Of a DNA stretch of 64,000 bases, positions 25,987-38,200 are shown one piece after another. The position numbers and the translations under genes were made by a program. This stretch comes from Theobroma cacao. Its lineage: Eukaryota; Streptophyta; Magnoliopsida; Malvales; Malvaceae. Numbering within the stretch: position 1 is the first letter of the stretch; the number at the start of each line of letters is the position of its first letter. The stretch covers positions 24,877,334 to 24,941,333 of the forward strand of contig NC_030853.1 of NCBI RefSeq assembly GCF_000208745.1. Reading direction: 5' to 3'. The notes under the pieces are model-generated. The model was not told the DNA's origin and ran no database searches. It saw nothing but the letters and a program-made list of their open reading frames with translations.

Positions 25987-27055
25987 AGTGAAAAATAAAT
26001 AAATAATAATAAATAAAAGATAATCGGAACAAATATTTGAGTATTACCACCAAAAGGGGCAAAGAGTTGCCTCTTTCGGGTGGATGTTTTTCGGGTGTGA
26101 ATTTCGAGACGGATTTTCACCGAAGCGTCGGGATAAATCTGAACTCTAGATTTCAAAACCCATTAAGTCAAATAGTCATTGTTAGAAAACAATATATGTA
26201 GAAAATTTTTGTTAATTTAAATAAATATTAATAAATAAAGTTAATCCAATCGTTTAAAAATTAATTAATTATTAGATAAGCTTTGTAATCAAGTAAAAAA
26301 AATTGACCAACAACAAACATGGATTTAAATAGAAAACCAAAAAATAAAGTATATATATAAATAAAAAAATAAAAAATAACAAATAATCAAAATTTTTAAA
26401 TAATCAATAAACGCGTGCATGTAGATACCATCATTTTATACTGTCATTGCATGCCACTCTTATTTTGCAAATGGCGCGGGAATCCCGATGATGGGATTTC
26501 CCAGATGAGCTTGTAGAGACGAGTTCTTCCGGGGATATCTCTAGGTGAGGAGAATTTCGAGACTTCACCAAAGCGTTGGGATGGTCTTTGAATAATTTTC
26601 CAATAAAAGATTACCGACTCCATCATTTAAAATAAACAAGTCATAACATCATTTTACGCTTGCATCATGTGCATACGTAAAATCAAACGAAAAACTCAGT
26701 CTGGCAATTCAATAAAAATATAATTAATAAAATATGGATTAAACTAAGAAAAGATTATATTAAGATAACTTAAGATTAAATGGTACCGTTCGTAGAACGG
26801 GCGTCACGGATGTGCTAACCCTTCTCCGTGCGTAACCGCACTCCCGAACTCTTCTCTAAAAAAAACGTGGACCAGTTCTCGTTCTTTCGACGGACCTAAA
26901 ATTAATTTAGGACTTCGTCGATTAAGAATCGGGTTAATAGGTGACCAATCACACCTAGATAAAAAAGATTGGTGGCGACTCCCACACCCACACATATTTA
27001 ATTTTTGCCCGCGTTTGGCGGACGGGTTCCCGGACCCGCACGTTACAACAATAGC

Positions 27056-30000
27056 CTAACTTGGTTCATTTCCAAGAGTGCAACCTTAGGCTCTTAATAT
27101 GTAAAAATAGATTTAACGACATAAAAAGAAAACATAGGTTGAATTCAAACATAATCTTTCTTTCTTTCTTTCTTTCTTTTACAAGTTTAACAATGCAGAG
27201 AAAATTAAGTTTAACCTTTGAGAGAGAAATTCAAACTGTACATCTCTAACTCATTTATCTTCTCTCTGAGATTCCACTTTAAGTCAAAACTTTTTATTTA
27301 ATGAAATTATAGTTATAAGCAAGAATTTATAATCACAATCCAATAAATTTTAATATATTTGAGACAGTACATTTAATAAAAAATAAATAAATAGATAAAG
27401 TAATCAACTGAACAAAATCAATTGTGAAGACCTTTTTATGAGTAAGTTGGACAGAATTTTGTTGGTAGAGAAATTTTATGAAGTTGTTTCATTCTATCTT
27501 GTAGAGTAAACTATCAAGATCTTTTATCAGACCATAATCCCATTTTTGTAGACTTGAATGATGTTAACTAGGGATTGAAAATCTTTCACTTCTTTTTTTC
27601 AAAGATAATCTTTCAAAATTTGTAATCATGGGTTCAATGAAACCAGCATATATGAAATTAGTGAAAAATTCTTGGAAGTCTTTTACATAAGCAATGATTG
27701 AAAATTTAGATTATTTTGAAAATTGCGAAAGATTTGTGAACATTTTTAGCAATAATAATGTAAGACACAGTCTAACATTGAGAGAAATAAAGAAAAAAAA
27801 GTTTTTTTTTAAATAAAAAGGAGAATAAGTTCTAAAGTGCAAATTGGACCATGATTAGGCTTTCTAAGCCTTGATTAAATTTGAAATTTAATTAAATTAA
27901 TAATATATAAGTAACATATTACAAAGGCACTTAACAATTTGCACAGGTAATTGTAGTTAATTAAAAAATAAATTATACTTATTTTAAATTTTTTAACTAT
28001 CAACGTAGATGTTTGTACAAATAGACAATTTGTAAACATGTATGTCTTTAAATAAACTCTCTATTGATTCTAAAAAACACATAAAGACAATAAACAACAA
28101 CCTCTCTTTACTTTCTCAATATTTTTTAGATTTTCTCTATACTATTTTGCTGTAAAAAAATTCTATAGAATTTTGGTAATCTTACCATATATAAGTGGAT
28201 GCTCAATAGATTGGTTCCATCAATGTAAAACGCAATCAATCACCGATTCATTGTATTCTCGAAGTTTATTATTTGTAACCCTTTTTCATACTATCACTAG
28301 CATAGATGAATAAAACTTTAAAAACAGTAGTATTGATACAACTGTTTTCTATAATTTGAACTCATGTGTTCTAACCTTAATCACCATGGCTCCATCATTG
28401 ATGTTAATCTTGAATGTATGAGTTTTAGAAATATGACATATACCATAAAATTAAAAAAAAAAAATTTGGAGTTGAACAACTCAATTATCCAAGTTTCATC
28501 TACCATAAAAAAGAAAAAAAAAAATCAAAACTCATAGAATTTAAGTATTGATTATCTCCCTAAGATAGGAAATGCGCTTTAGTATCTAGAATTGTTGAGG
28601 ATTGTAACCCAAATCATACGCCAGTTCAGAAATCAAATTCAAATTAATCCGCACCACAATGCATCAAGCTAATAATTTACAGAGAATGATTGACTATAGG
28701 GACACATAATTAACAAGTTGGGTTGAGCATTTGCCGCAAAGCCATTGAACCTGTAAAGCAATGATCATTTGTCATAATGCCTTACCTTGGTGCATTGTGT
28801 CAGTCATTTTTTAAGGCGAATTATTGGTCTTAATTAGCTGCGGAAGATGGAGTGTTTAGAAAACTAATTAATTTTTAACACACTACACAGTGAATACGAA
28901 GAAAAGTTACAATTGATAATGTGGTAAATAATTTTAATTAGCATAAGATTAAGAAATTGGAGGCACCATGTGTTTCTTGGCCTAGGACCAAGCCCTAGGG
29001 AACTAGGTATTTCCTTCGAAGGTCATTAATATTGAAGACAAAAGTTGCCTTAAAAGATATTTGGTGAAAAGCTTCCTGTTTGACCCACCTTTCTTTGCTC
29101 AGGCTTTATCAGGCAAAGGTGGCCCTCTTAACTGAAATCCAGATGGGGTATATATTACAATAATCACAAAGCAAATGCTTAATTAACTCACTTAAACCAT
29201 TCTAAAGTTTATGGCTGCGAAACCCCCCCACCATGCAATATTCTAGACCTTGCTAGCCTTGCTTTCTTCTTAATTTTTCTTTTATTCTAAGTATTGTAGT
29301 CATGTGTAAGAAAAAAAAAATAGTTTAAAAAATAAACCTTTAGTTAATTAGTACATCCAAGAACAAGAAGAAGAAGAAATCAATAAACAAATAAACCCAA
29401 CCCGACATAAGATTGAAACAAAAGGAAACACCCATAGAATATTGAACTTGAACATATATAAAAGCTAATGGTTTATTTGGTACATATTATCTATTTTCTA
29501 CGTATATGATATCATGTAAGAAAGTAGCCTTTTTCCATCTTCAAAAGTCCGCTTTTTTGTCTTCAAAATCTAAACCCGAAACTTTTAAATAAAAATTTAC
29601 ATTCTGAGTTATCGAAATACGTGCATTTTGAAAATGAAAAACTTAATGATTAATAAAATCGAGTCAACAAATTCAAACTCAATATTATATTTGTATGAAC
29701 ATTTAGAGCCCCACTTTTGTCTGCGTTTGATTGAAACTCTAAAAGGAAATCCGAAACAGAATCACAAGGAGTCACATTGAAAAGGATAGGAATTTTACTC
29801 AACAGGAGCATCCACTTCCCAGTACAAAGTCTAACACAAGTTCCCCACATATCGGCTTTGAAAGTTTCAAAATCCATTTGTTTAATTAGTCATTAGTATG
29901 AAAATAATCATGTTCATGGTCGGAATCTTAACAGGGAGGACCATGATCAAAGCATATTGTATTGATTTTTAATCATCTGACTATATAATTGTTTCCAGTT

Positions 30001-30865
30001 GGTTTCAGTAGCAGCTAGCCGCCACACGAACAGTGTCATCGAAATTCCTGTCGTGAAATCATGGGAAAAATCTCTACAGTTTCCCACCACATTTGTGTCT
30101 TTCAAATTGCCAAGGTCAACTCAAGCAAAATCAATACAATCGCTGTGTTAAATCAATGAAGTAATCTGAAACGGAGCCAGACGCCAAAATTTGATACTAT
30201 AAAAAATTAGTCATGAGATTATAGCTAGGGAACACTAGATTTAATTATATTAATTAGAAAGTCATAGGCATTGGAAATATTTCATCCGTCAATGGCCGAT
30301 TTCTTGATTTGGTAGTTCCAGAAGAAGAAGAAAAAAGAAATGGAGAAAATGACTCAGATAGCCCCCTCTATAGCGTCATGTATAAATTCCCCTCGTATTC
30401 TTCTATCGCAATTAGTGAATATTGAATTTTTGTGTTTACTCTCTATATTTACACTAATCACATTATATCATTGAAACTAATATCTATGAATTATTTATAT
30501 ACAAACCTCTGAAAATTGTCAATGAAGTCACATTTTACAAGCTCTATGGGTGGGTGAAGTAGTTCAACGCCCATAAATAACAGTTCAACACATCATCAAG
30601 AATAATCGAATATTTAAATTTTTTTAGTTAAAATATGTAAAATTTAAAGTATGATAATTAAAAAAAGTTTTTCAACAATTTAAAAATATTCAAATAAATT
30701 CTTATTCTTCTATTGCTTTTAAATTAAGTTTTTATACTTTTATTTTGAGTCAAATAGTATTCGAGCATTTAATTCATTAGTTGGTATATGATCTCTTTTT
30801 CAAAAAGAGTAGGGTTCAAATTTTTTTTCCTAAATACATAAAAAAAATAAACTCTTATAATTCAA
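27056..30865. other. AT-rich gene-free spacer
   Basis: No supported coding, RNA or intact transposon signal was found. A (CTTT)n run lies at 27156-27180. An arm related to the inverted-repeat element at 43.2-44.0 kb seems to begin near 30655. The open frame at 29650-29877 is isolated and unrecognised. Confidence 0.5.
27156..27180. repeat. (CTTT)n microsatellite
   Basis: About six tandem CTTT units. Confidence 0.9.
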
Positions 30866-31193
30866 GGTTGATTAATTATTATTAAATAAAATATCATTTA
30901 TCATTTTATGATTACGTCAGGGTAACATAACGTTTATATAATGTCAGGGTTGACTAATTATTATTAAATAAAATATTATTTATCATTTTATGATCTCGTT
31001 ACGCTAATATAGCATTTATATCGTGTCAAGGTTGACTAATTATCATTAAATCAAATATTACTTATCATATTATGATTATGTCACGCTAATATAACATTGA
31101 CATGGTCTCAAAGTTGAATAATTATCATTAAATCAAATATCAATTATCATTTTATGATCACGTCATGTTAACATAGTGTTTACATAGTATTTG
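30866..31193. repeat. Four-copy 82-bp tandem array
   Basis: Units begin GGTTGATTAATTATTATTAA-like at 30866, 30948, 31030 and 31112, exactly 82 bp apart. Each holds an AT-rich block, then TTATCATTTTATGAT, then an ACGTCA-like block. Copies differ at several sites, so the array is not recent. The unit resembles, in the opposite orientation, the inner part of the inverted-repeat element near 43.75-43.93 kb. Confidence 0.85.
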
Positions 31194-31990
31194 TGTAAAA
31201 TATGAAAAATATCACGTGATAATGTTATTATCTCATATAAACGTGTCATATCATTATCTATTATAATATGTTAATATATTAGTCAGTGTCACGTTACGTA
31301 GCGTTTGTATGAAATATGAAAAATATCATACAATAATGTTATTAATTAGAGAAAACTGTGAGAAATAATCTTTCTTGATAAAGATATTTTAAAAGTAACC
31401 ACCAAAATAAATTTAATTATTTTTAACCATAATTAATCATGATTTGATGAAAATACCCTTTAAACTATTTCAAATAAATTAAACCATTAATCACAATTTC
31501 TCCTCATTTCTCTCCATTTGTGCTTTGGATTTCTCTCTCACCATCCTAGTCTTTCAAATTTTATCGATTTCTCTGTTCAGCATTTGTTTGCTATGCTTCC
31601 GATTTCTCTCTCCTGCATTTTCAGATTTTTTTTTCTTACACTTTCAAGACACCAAGTAATGATTTAGACATGCTTGGGTGGGTGACTGTTTAGAAAATTC
31701 GATTTTTAGATATTTTGGATAAAACTAAAACAGTAAAAATATTCACAAATGTATGAAATAACTTTTAATTGAATTAATTCGGGACCTAAATACCAATAAA
31801 CTCAAAATTTTAAAATTTTAAAATTTAGGTTTTCAAAGATTTTTTTTTTTTAGTCAAAGTAGGTGTTTTAGATAAAAAATATTTGTATTTTGATTTATGA
31901 AAACATGTTAGAAACACTTTAATTTGTGTCAAATTGTCAAAAAAATAAAAAAAAAGAAAAAAGTTGATAGGATTTGAAATTTTGGTTCGT
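31194..31990. other. AT-rich linker between two tandem arrays
   Basis: 31195-31345 carries two related blocks (AAATATGAAAAATATCA...ATAATGTTATTA). Related blocks recur at 32930-33060 beyond the next array and near 43.77 kb. About 31500-31660 is a CT-rich stretch with no open frame. Confidence 0.5.
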
Positions 31991-32810
31991 AAGTAACAAC
32001 ATTTTAGGCATTAAAGTGTTACAAAATGTTTTTGAATATATCGTGTAACAACAATATTTTTTCAACATGCATTGTAACAATAATATTTTTTTTTCAACAC
32101 GGTGTGTAATAACTTTTTTTAATCATGGCGTGTAACATGTTTTTGTATATAGCATGTAACAACAGTATTTTTTTCAATATGACGTGTAACAATCTAACAA
32201 TGGCTTGTTGTATATTTTTGTACATAACGTGTAACACACTAACCATGGCTTGTCATAGGTTTTTGTATAAAGTGTGTAACACGCTAACTATGGCTTGTCA
32301 CAGGTTTTTGTACATGACGTGTAACACGATAACCATGACTTGTCATAAGTTTTTGTACATGGCGTGTCACAGGTTTTTGTACATGACGTGTAACACGCTA
32401 ACCATGACTTGTCACAGGTTTTTGTACATGACGTGTTACAGGTTTTTGTACATAGCATGTAACAACAATATTTTTTTCAATATGTCGTGTAACAATCTAA
32501 TCATGACTTGTTATATATTTTTGTACATAACGTGTAACACGCTAATCATGACTTGTCATAGGTTTTTGTATAAGGCGTGTAACACGCTAACCATGGCTTG
32601 TCACAAGTTTTTGTACATGACGTGTAACACGCTAACCATGACTTGTCATAAGTTTTTGTACATAACGTGTCACAGGTTTTTGTACATGACGTGTAACACG
32701 CTAACGATGACTTGTCACAGGTTTTTGTACATGGCGTGTTATAAGTTTTTGTACATGTCGTGTAACATGCTAACCATAACTTGTCACTAACGTGTAACAT
32801 CATAGCGTGT
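31990..32810 (+). repeat. Complex minisatellite, 45-bp and 24-bp units in a 303-bp higher-order repeat
   Basis: The basic 45-bp unit reads CGTGTAACACGCTAACCATG followed by ACTTGTCACAGGTTTTTGTACATGA-like sequence. A shortened 24-bp form lacks the middle. A variant with a CAATATTTTTTTCAATATG block occurs at about 32160 and 32463. The whole pattern repeats with a period of 303 bp (AGCATGTAACAAC at 32151 and 32454), so an ancestral block of several units was itself duplicated. The near-palindrome CGTGTAACACG recurs about eight times, and GTGTAAC about fourteen times. Confidence 0.85.
32125..32790 (+). other. Uninterrupted 221-codon ORF through the minisatellite
   Basis: The frame starts ATGGCGTGTAACATG and reads repeated TCNTLTMTCHRFLYM (15 aa) and ACHRFLYM (8 aa) units rich in Cys, Met, Phe and Tyr. 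It stays open because 45, 24 and 303 are all multiples of 3 and the consensus unit has no stop in this frame. No initiation context, splice partner, signal peptide or homologous family was recognised. A shorter opposite-strand frame also stays open (32546-32818), which argues for an arithmetic effect of the repeat rather than selection. A real gene is possible but unlikely. Confidence 0.2.
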
Positions 32811-34820
32811 AACTTCATTAAGAGTAATTTTATCTAACTTGATTAAAAATAATTAAAATTATAAAAAAAACCATTTTTAAAAACATCTTTATGTTTAAAG
32901 ACTATTTTTTAAAATACCTCATGTTATTATATCATATAAAAATGTTCAATCATCATTTATTATAAATATAAAAAATATCACATGATAATATTATTTATCA
33001 TATAAACAAATCCAATCATTATTTATTATAATATATTAATATATTAATATATCAGTCAATATCACTTAACATGAAAATTAGATAATACGATTTAGTGAAC
33101 AGTTTATACGATTAGTAAATTGACATTTCCCAACGGAATATATTTCCAAAAAGGCAGGAAGTGGCTCAACGTCGCTGTGTCGTAGTCAAACAAACAATTG
33201 CAACAGTTTGACGTTAAAATTTAAGCACTCAATACACGCCAAGCTCCCACTTTGTTTTTTTCTTGCTACGGAAACACTGTGACTTGACACGACATTTGGT
33301 AAACTTGCAATGCTGCCCACAAACCCATATATTTTATTATTATAATTACTGTGTTTTTTAGCCACAAACTTCTTGTTCAACTATATGACTTTCTTTTGAG
33401 AATTATTATTATTCTTGTTGTCAACAAATCCAAGGCTTTACGGATAGCAAAGCAGCAAAATGGCTACTGTGAGACAGTGAGATGTGTAAAGATGGAATCA
33501 ATTTTCACGTGTTTCATTTGGTCGGTTCTCATTTGCATGCAGAATTGGAGCTGTACGCGTTTATGAGATACGGGAAGGATTATTTAGGTATTTATTCACC
33601 TCATGCTCACATTTTCTCCCAAATATTTGGTCCGACGTGTACTTGACCTGTTTAGATCACGTTGGTTCTTTTAGTTTTCAACAATGAAAAAAATGAGAAT
33701 AACGTTAAAATGTGTGGGTGTATGATCTTAAGTGTTAAAATTGTCCAGCCACGACGGCCAGAGACAAATGAAAAAAATATTAAACTTATTTGCTAATTTT
33801 GAATATGTTTTACTATGGTGAGTGTCGAATCATTTTAAAATTATAATTAAGTAATATAAAGAATATGGTGCAACACAAAAGAAGTATCATCAATTATCAC
33901 GTAATTGTAACGCAATTATCACGATGGCACTGGTGAGGATGGAGTGAGGCTCAATAGCAAAGGTGTCAATATCTCCTTTTGTTTATCATTTTTTTACCCT
34001 TACATCACTATTACAAAAGGTATAAATTGTAAAGTAATGTAATTTTTATTTTCTTCCCTTTCGAACTTTTACCAAGCAATTGACAGAAAGAAAATAAAAT
34101 TTTTCCCACCGGCATTATGGATAAACACACACACCAATACTGTTGCGAAGGAGCAATCTCTTTATCCCCTTGTGTGTGTTTAAGAATTCGAGGGATTTCA
34201 TATATAGAGATGTGATCAAAATGAGTAACGAATCAATCTGTATCATTTGATTTTTTTTTCTTTATGGATACTTGACACTTAGTTAATTACTTGCATATAT
34301 ACTGTAATTGATATGCAAGGTGGTACAAAGAAAAACTCAATAAGAGAATTTTATAGGATCAAAATCCTGGCTTTTAACATTATATGGAAACACTTCTTTT
34401 GTCTACATTTTTGTTAAATTTGGTGTTAAGTGTCAGTTGACAACACATGTCTAACATGTGTCAGCCATGTCAGAGACACATGTTAGCTGACTTATATATT
34501 ATTTATTTATTTAAGAATTTTATTTGATTATAATTTTAAAATTTTATATTAATTATATTAAAAAATAGACGAATATAAAAATTCTTTATTTTGAATTAGA
34601 ATATTCATCAATGCCATGTGGAATATTTCCATCCAACTAGTTGCCAAAGGGAGTTAATGACACCAATGTTTCCATCCAACTTAATTGGGTGTAAATAATT
34701 TATAAAAGCTCAATTGATTGATATGATTGATTTAATTAAGTTTAGAAGCATTTTTTTTATTTAAATCTTAATTGTTCTTCTTTCATAATTATCATCTTCT
34801 TTTTCGTTTACCTTTCCACG
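32811..34820. other. AT-rich spacer, no gene supported
   Basis: It contains another copy of the 31.2 kb repeat block (32930-33060). A cluster of inverted ACACATG/CATGTGT words lies at about 34443-34490. Open frames at 33186-33566 overlap on opposite strands and are not convincing. Confidence 0.5.
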
Positions 34821-34837
34821 AAAAAGGTAAGAGGAGG

Positions 34838-35038
34838 GTACTTCTTTTTTGTATTGGGATGGCTCGAACAGGGGTTCTTTCTGTTGGCTGATTACCTTCT
34901 TGTTTGAGGGGCCTAATTGTACAGCTTTTGGGAGGTTGAATGCTGTGTTGGGTTGCATAAATGTGGGACTCAATAAAGCATTCCCTCCTTTGACCAATTA
35001 TATATGAATTACTTTTCAACAAAAAAAAAAAAGAAAAA
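34838..35038 (+). mobile_element. Retroposed, A-tailed transcript fragment (LINE tail, SINE or processed 3' end)
   Basis: A near-perfect 17-bp direct repeat, AAAAAGGTAAGAGGAGG at 34821-34837 and the same with one change at 35039-35055, flanks about 200 bp. The insert carries an AATAAA signal (34972-34977) and an A-rich tail from 35021. This is the signature of target-primed reverse transcription. The body has no recognised coding content and shows stops in + frames, so it is probably a 3' UTR or a 5'-truncated LINE. Confidence 0.6.
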
Positions 35039-35147
35039 AAAAAGGTAATAGGAGGAGAGCAAGAGAATCCGTTTTGGTCGTCCCAATTATGTCAATGCCT
35101 ATCATAATATTCCTCAAGAGTCAAGACACAATCACGATCATGATGCC

Positions 35148-35148
<1 letters not shown>

Positions 35149-35200
<52 letters not shown>

Positions 35201-35202
35201 AC
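35149..35202. repeat. (TA)n(CA)n compound microsatellite
   Basis: About 22 TA units run into about five CA units. Confidence 0.95.
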
Positions 35203-38200
35203 TTAGGAAAAGAACAGTCTTGAATAGTGTACGTACTATATATTCATGCATGCCAAAGCATGGAAATTGCGTTGATCCTGTTTTCTTTTTTGAAACTTTG
35301 TTTTGGTCCTGTTACGTCTAATAATGCTAGAATTTTGGTTATGCCTAGTGAAACTATGTAAAATTTTCATTTCCTTTTCTTTATAAGCGCATAGTTTCCA
35401 TCATTATAACTTACATCTATATATATTCCATTATCTTTTTCACCCATTGATCAATTTGTTGACTATATATATATTCATTAAGAAAATGCTGAGAATAATT
35501 GCCTTTGGACAGAATATATCATATGCTCTTGTTAGCAAACTACGGTAATAAAAATAAAGTTCTTAATAAATAGTTGGAAGAAATACATCAATGTCTACTT
35601 AAATCTGTTGTCATAAACAACTTGATTGTAAATTTAGTGCGACATATTACTCAATCCTAGCCTATTGCGCACAATAAGTAAACCCCAAAGATTGCTATGG
35701 GATAAGTTTACACCCTCTTTGCAAGAACACAAAGAAACCTCTACTCCCATCTATAGCTGTAAAACTCATTCCCTTGGATCACAAATTACTAACATGGTAT
35801 TATGTATCTTATATATACATAGATAGTGAAGATTAGTTCGATGGGATGTTATTCGATTATAGATACATAGAGAGTGAATCAGTTTTCAATTTTTATAAAC
35901 AAATTTAGGTAATTAACACATATTTATTGAATTATAAAATAAAGAAAGTTAATCACAGGAGTAGAGACATATCTAAATTATATTTAAACTTGAGTTATGA
36001 AATTTCAAATCTTTATGGAATAATAATTTTTGGTTTGGAGAAGGATGTTACAGCTGTGATCAACTTGAGGATTTGTAGGCGATCATGAGTCATGTGTAGC
36101 GTGCATTTCGTGCATGAAGACTAAAGAAGATGAGTCTTTGTCCTCTTATTATGGGTTAAGTTGCCGGTTTCTCTCGAAAACCTAAATAGGTAACTGATCA
36201 ATGTCAATGAAAATCTTATGAGCAGATCAGAACAAAGTCATTTCTCCATTACTTGGACAAATTAAATTGAAAAAGTCGGTTCAATTTCTAAAATAAGAAT
36301 CTTAATATATGTAACGCTTCATTAATTTGTTACTTTTATTTATAAAAAATTTGTGTGTTTATTTTTCAAATAAACACATGTATTTGTTTAGTGTACTGTT
36401 AATTTTCTTAGCTAGCCAACTACATGAATTTCTTTTAGCTTCATGATTATGTTAGAATGCTTTTGGTTGAATTCACGATTGTTTTTCTTATTCAAAATTC
36501 TATTCACATAATTAGTCCACTCATGTTGCTGTTCATGAGCAAGAATTGTCGGGGTTTAGCCAGATTTGCTTTCTAAGCCTTTGTGATTCGAAATGCCACA
36601 ATAAAGTTAAATGTTTTATATATACTAAGAACATATCTTAATTTGTTTCCCTTGAAGTTACTTTGCTAACAATGGTTTGAATAATCAGGACCCTACCACT
36701 GCTAGCTACCACTATTTGTTCATCATCATTCATCATTTGCTGTCTAGAATTGAAAAATTAGATCACTGACCTGACCTTTAGCATTAACCTTCAAGGTTTG
36801 TTTGTCAACCTTTCGAAACAAGATTCAAGGCAACCAAAGTGGGTAACACGAGAGGGTTCGGGCTCCCCTCTATCATTCTTTGTCCAATCAGGACTTTCTT
36901 ATGTACCTTAAATCATCATTTGTATACATAGAACTCATAATTCACAAAAAAAACAATAATAAAACACTATTATTTTATACTTCCATTAAATTTTTAAATT
37001 TTGTGAATGAAATTAAAATATAATCACATATCTCCTTATTTGTATATATTAATTATTATGACTTCACTTGTGGAGTTTAAAAGCTTTACCGACAATATAT
37101 ATGATAATTTTTTGTTTGAAAATTTTCAAGAACAATACAAGTAAAAAATTTTATTTTCATTGTCATTTTGAAATTAAATAAACCCATAGTATACATTTTA
37201 GAATTTGAGTGGGAACAGGATACATGCATGCATGACACTCTTAAATCAGTCCCTGTCGACAAGCCTAATTCATTTATCCTGCTAGCGATATCTGAATATA
37301 CAATAACCATGAGAGCCAAGTACCAAACTCACAATGCCAAAAACAAGTAAACCGTGGAAGACTGACCACTTACTTGATTCTAGTTCCAAATATTGGATCA
37401 ACTCGCTTAGTAATTAATGTTTCAAATGTAACATACAGTTGAATATTTAATTTATTAATTGATATATGATCTTTTACTTAAAAAATATGATTCAAATTCT
37501 TTTTTTTTTAATCAAAATTTTTTTTGAATATAATATTCATAAAATGTCTAAACTGTTGCAGGATATCAGTCATACTTGACAGAAAAATGCTACTATATGA
37601 ATACTATAGCGAAATGCCATTTTATTCAACTCTTTAGCCCGACAAGGTCCGATCAGACACAAAAATAAACACCTTTGAAATTTGTAAAAAATTGTAATCT
37701 TGTCATTGTGACATGATTGGATCCTTGCAAGACTAAAAGAAGTCAACTATCATTTCTTTTATTAATAGGGCTGGTCTAGGAAAATGTAAAAAGGCAAATA
37801 ACGAGAGTGAACAAAAATTAGGGATCAGAGTACAACTTATTCTAAGTACGTACATATTGATTTGAAAATTAAAAAGGTTCATTGACTATATTAATTCCAT
37901 GATTATATATTTTCAAAAAAACATATTTAATTTAATCTTTAGTGGCTTGAGTTCAATTCCTTTTAGGTCCAACTAAATCCTTTTTCTTTCTTTTCAACCT
38001 TTTTTTCCTTTGAAAACATGAAATCACGTTAAACACAAATTTTTCCAATGTCAAGCACGATGCATAATATGAAAATTTAATGTTAATTTTTCTTTTTATT
38101 TTATATCTATTTATATTAGTGAATTTGAAAACTTGTATAAATTTAAATTGTTAATGAAATTTTATTTTATAATTTAGTCAAGCACAATTTATGATACTTA

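Larger units (their letters stand above)
25028..27050. mobile_element. LTR of a Ty3/Gypsy-type retrotransposon, probably a solo LTR
   Basis: The element starts TGTAGACACC and ends CGTTACAACA, giving TG..CA ends. It is flanked by a perfect 5-bp target duplication ATAGC (25023-25027 and 27051-27055). The right part has features common in large plant Gypsy LTRs: a GTTCGTAGAACGGGCGTCACG block at about 26790, TGGTGGCGACTCC at about 26971, and a GC-rich end after AT-rich sequence. The total is 2023 bp with 750 N in the middle, so the true length is uncertain. No gag-pol is seen, although a deleted interior could be hidden in the gap. Confidence 0.75.

Noticed and set aside
25106..26156. Long open frames across 25.1-26.2 kb on both strands
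   Set aside because: They are translations through 750 N. The real bases on each side belong to an LTR.
32546..32818. Antisense Cys-rich ORF in the minisatellite
   Set aside because: It is a product of repeat length divisible by 3. Its presence argues that the sense ORF may be an artefact too.
33186..33566. Overlapping small frames at 33.2-33.6 kb
   Set aside because: They lie on opposite strands, are unrelated to known proteins and have no splice support.
37922..37945. tRNA-like GAGTTCAATTCC word
   Set aside because: No cloverleaf could be drawn around it; it resembles a dispersed repeat phrase.
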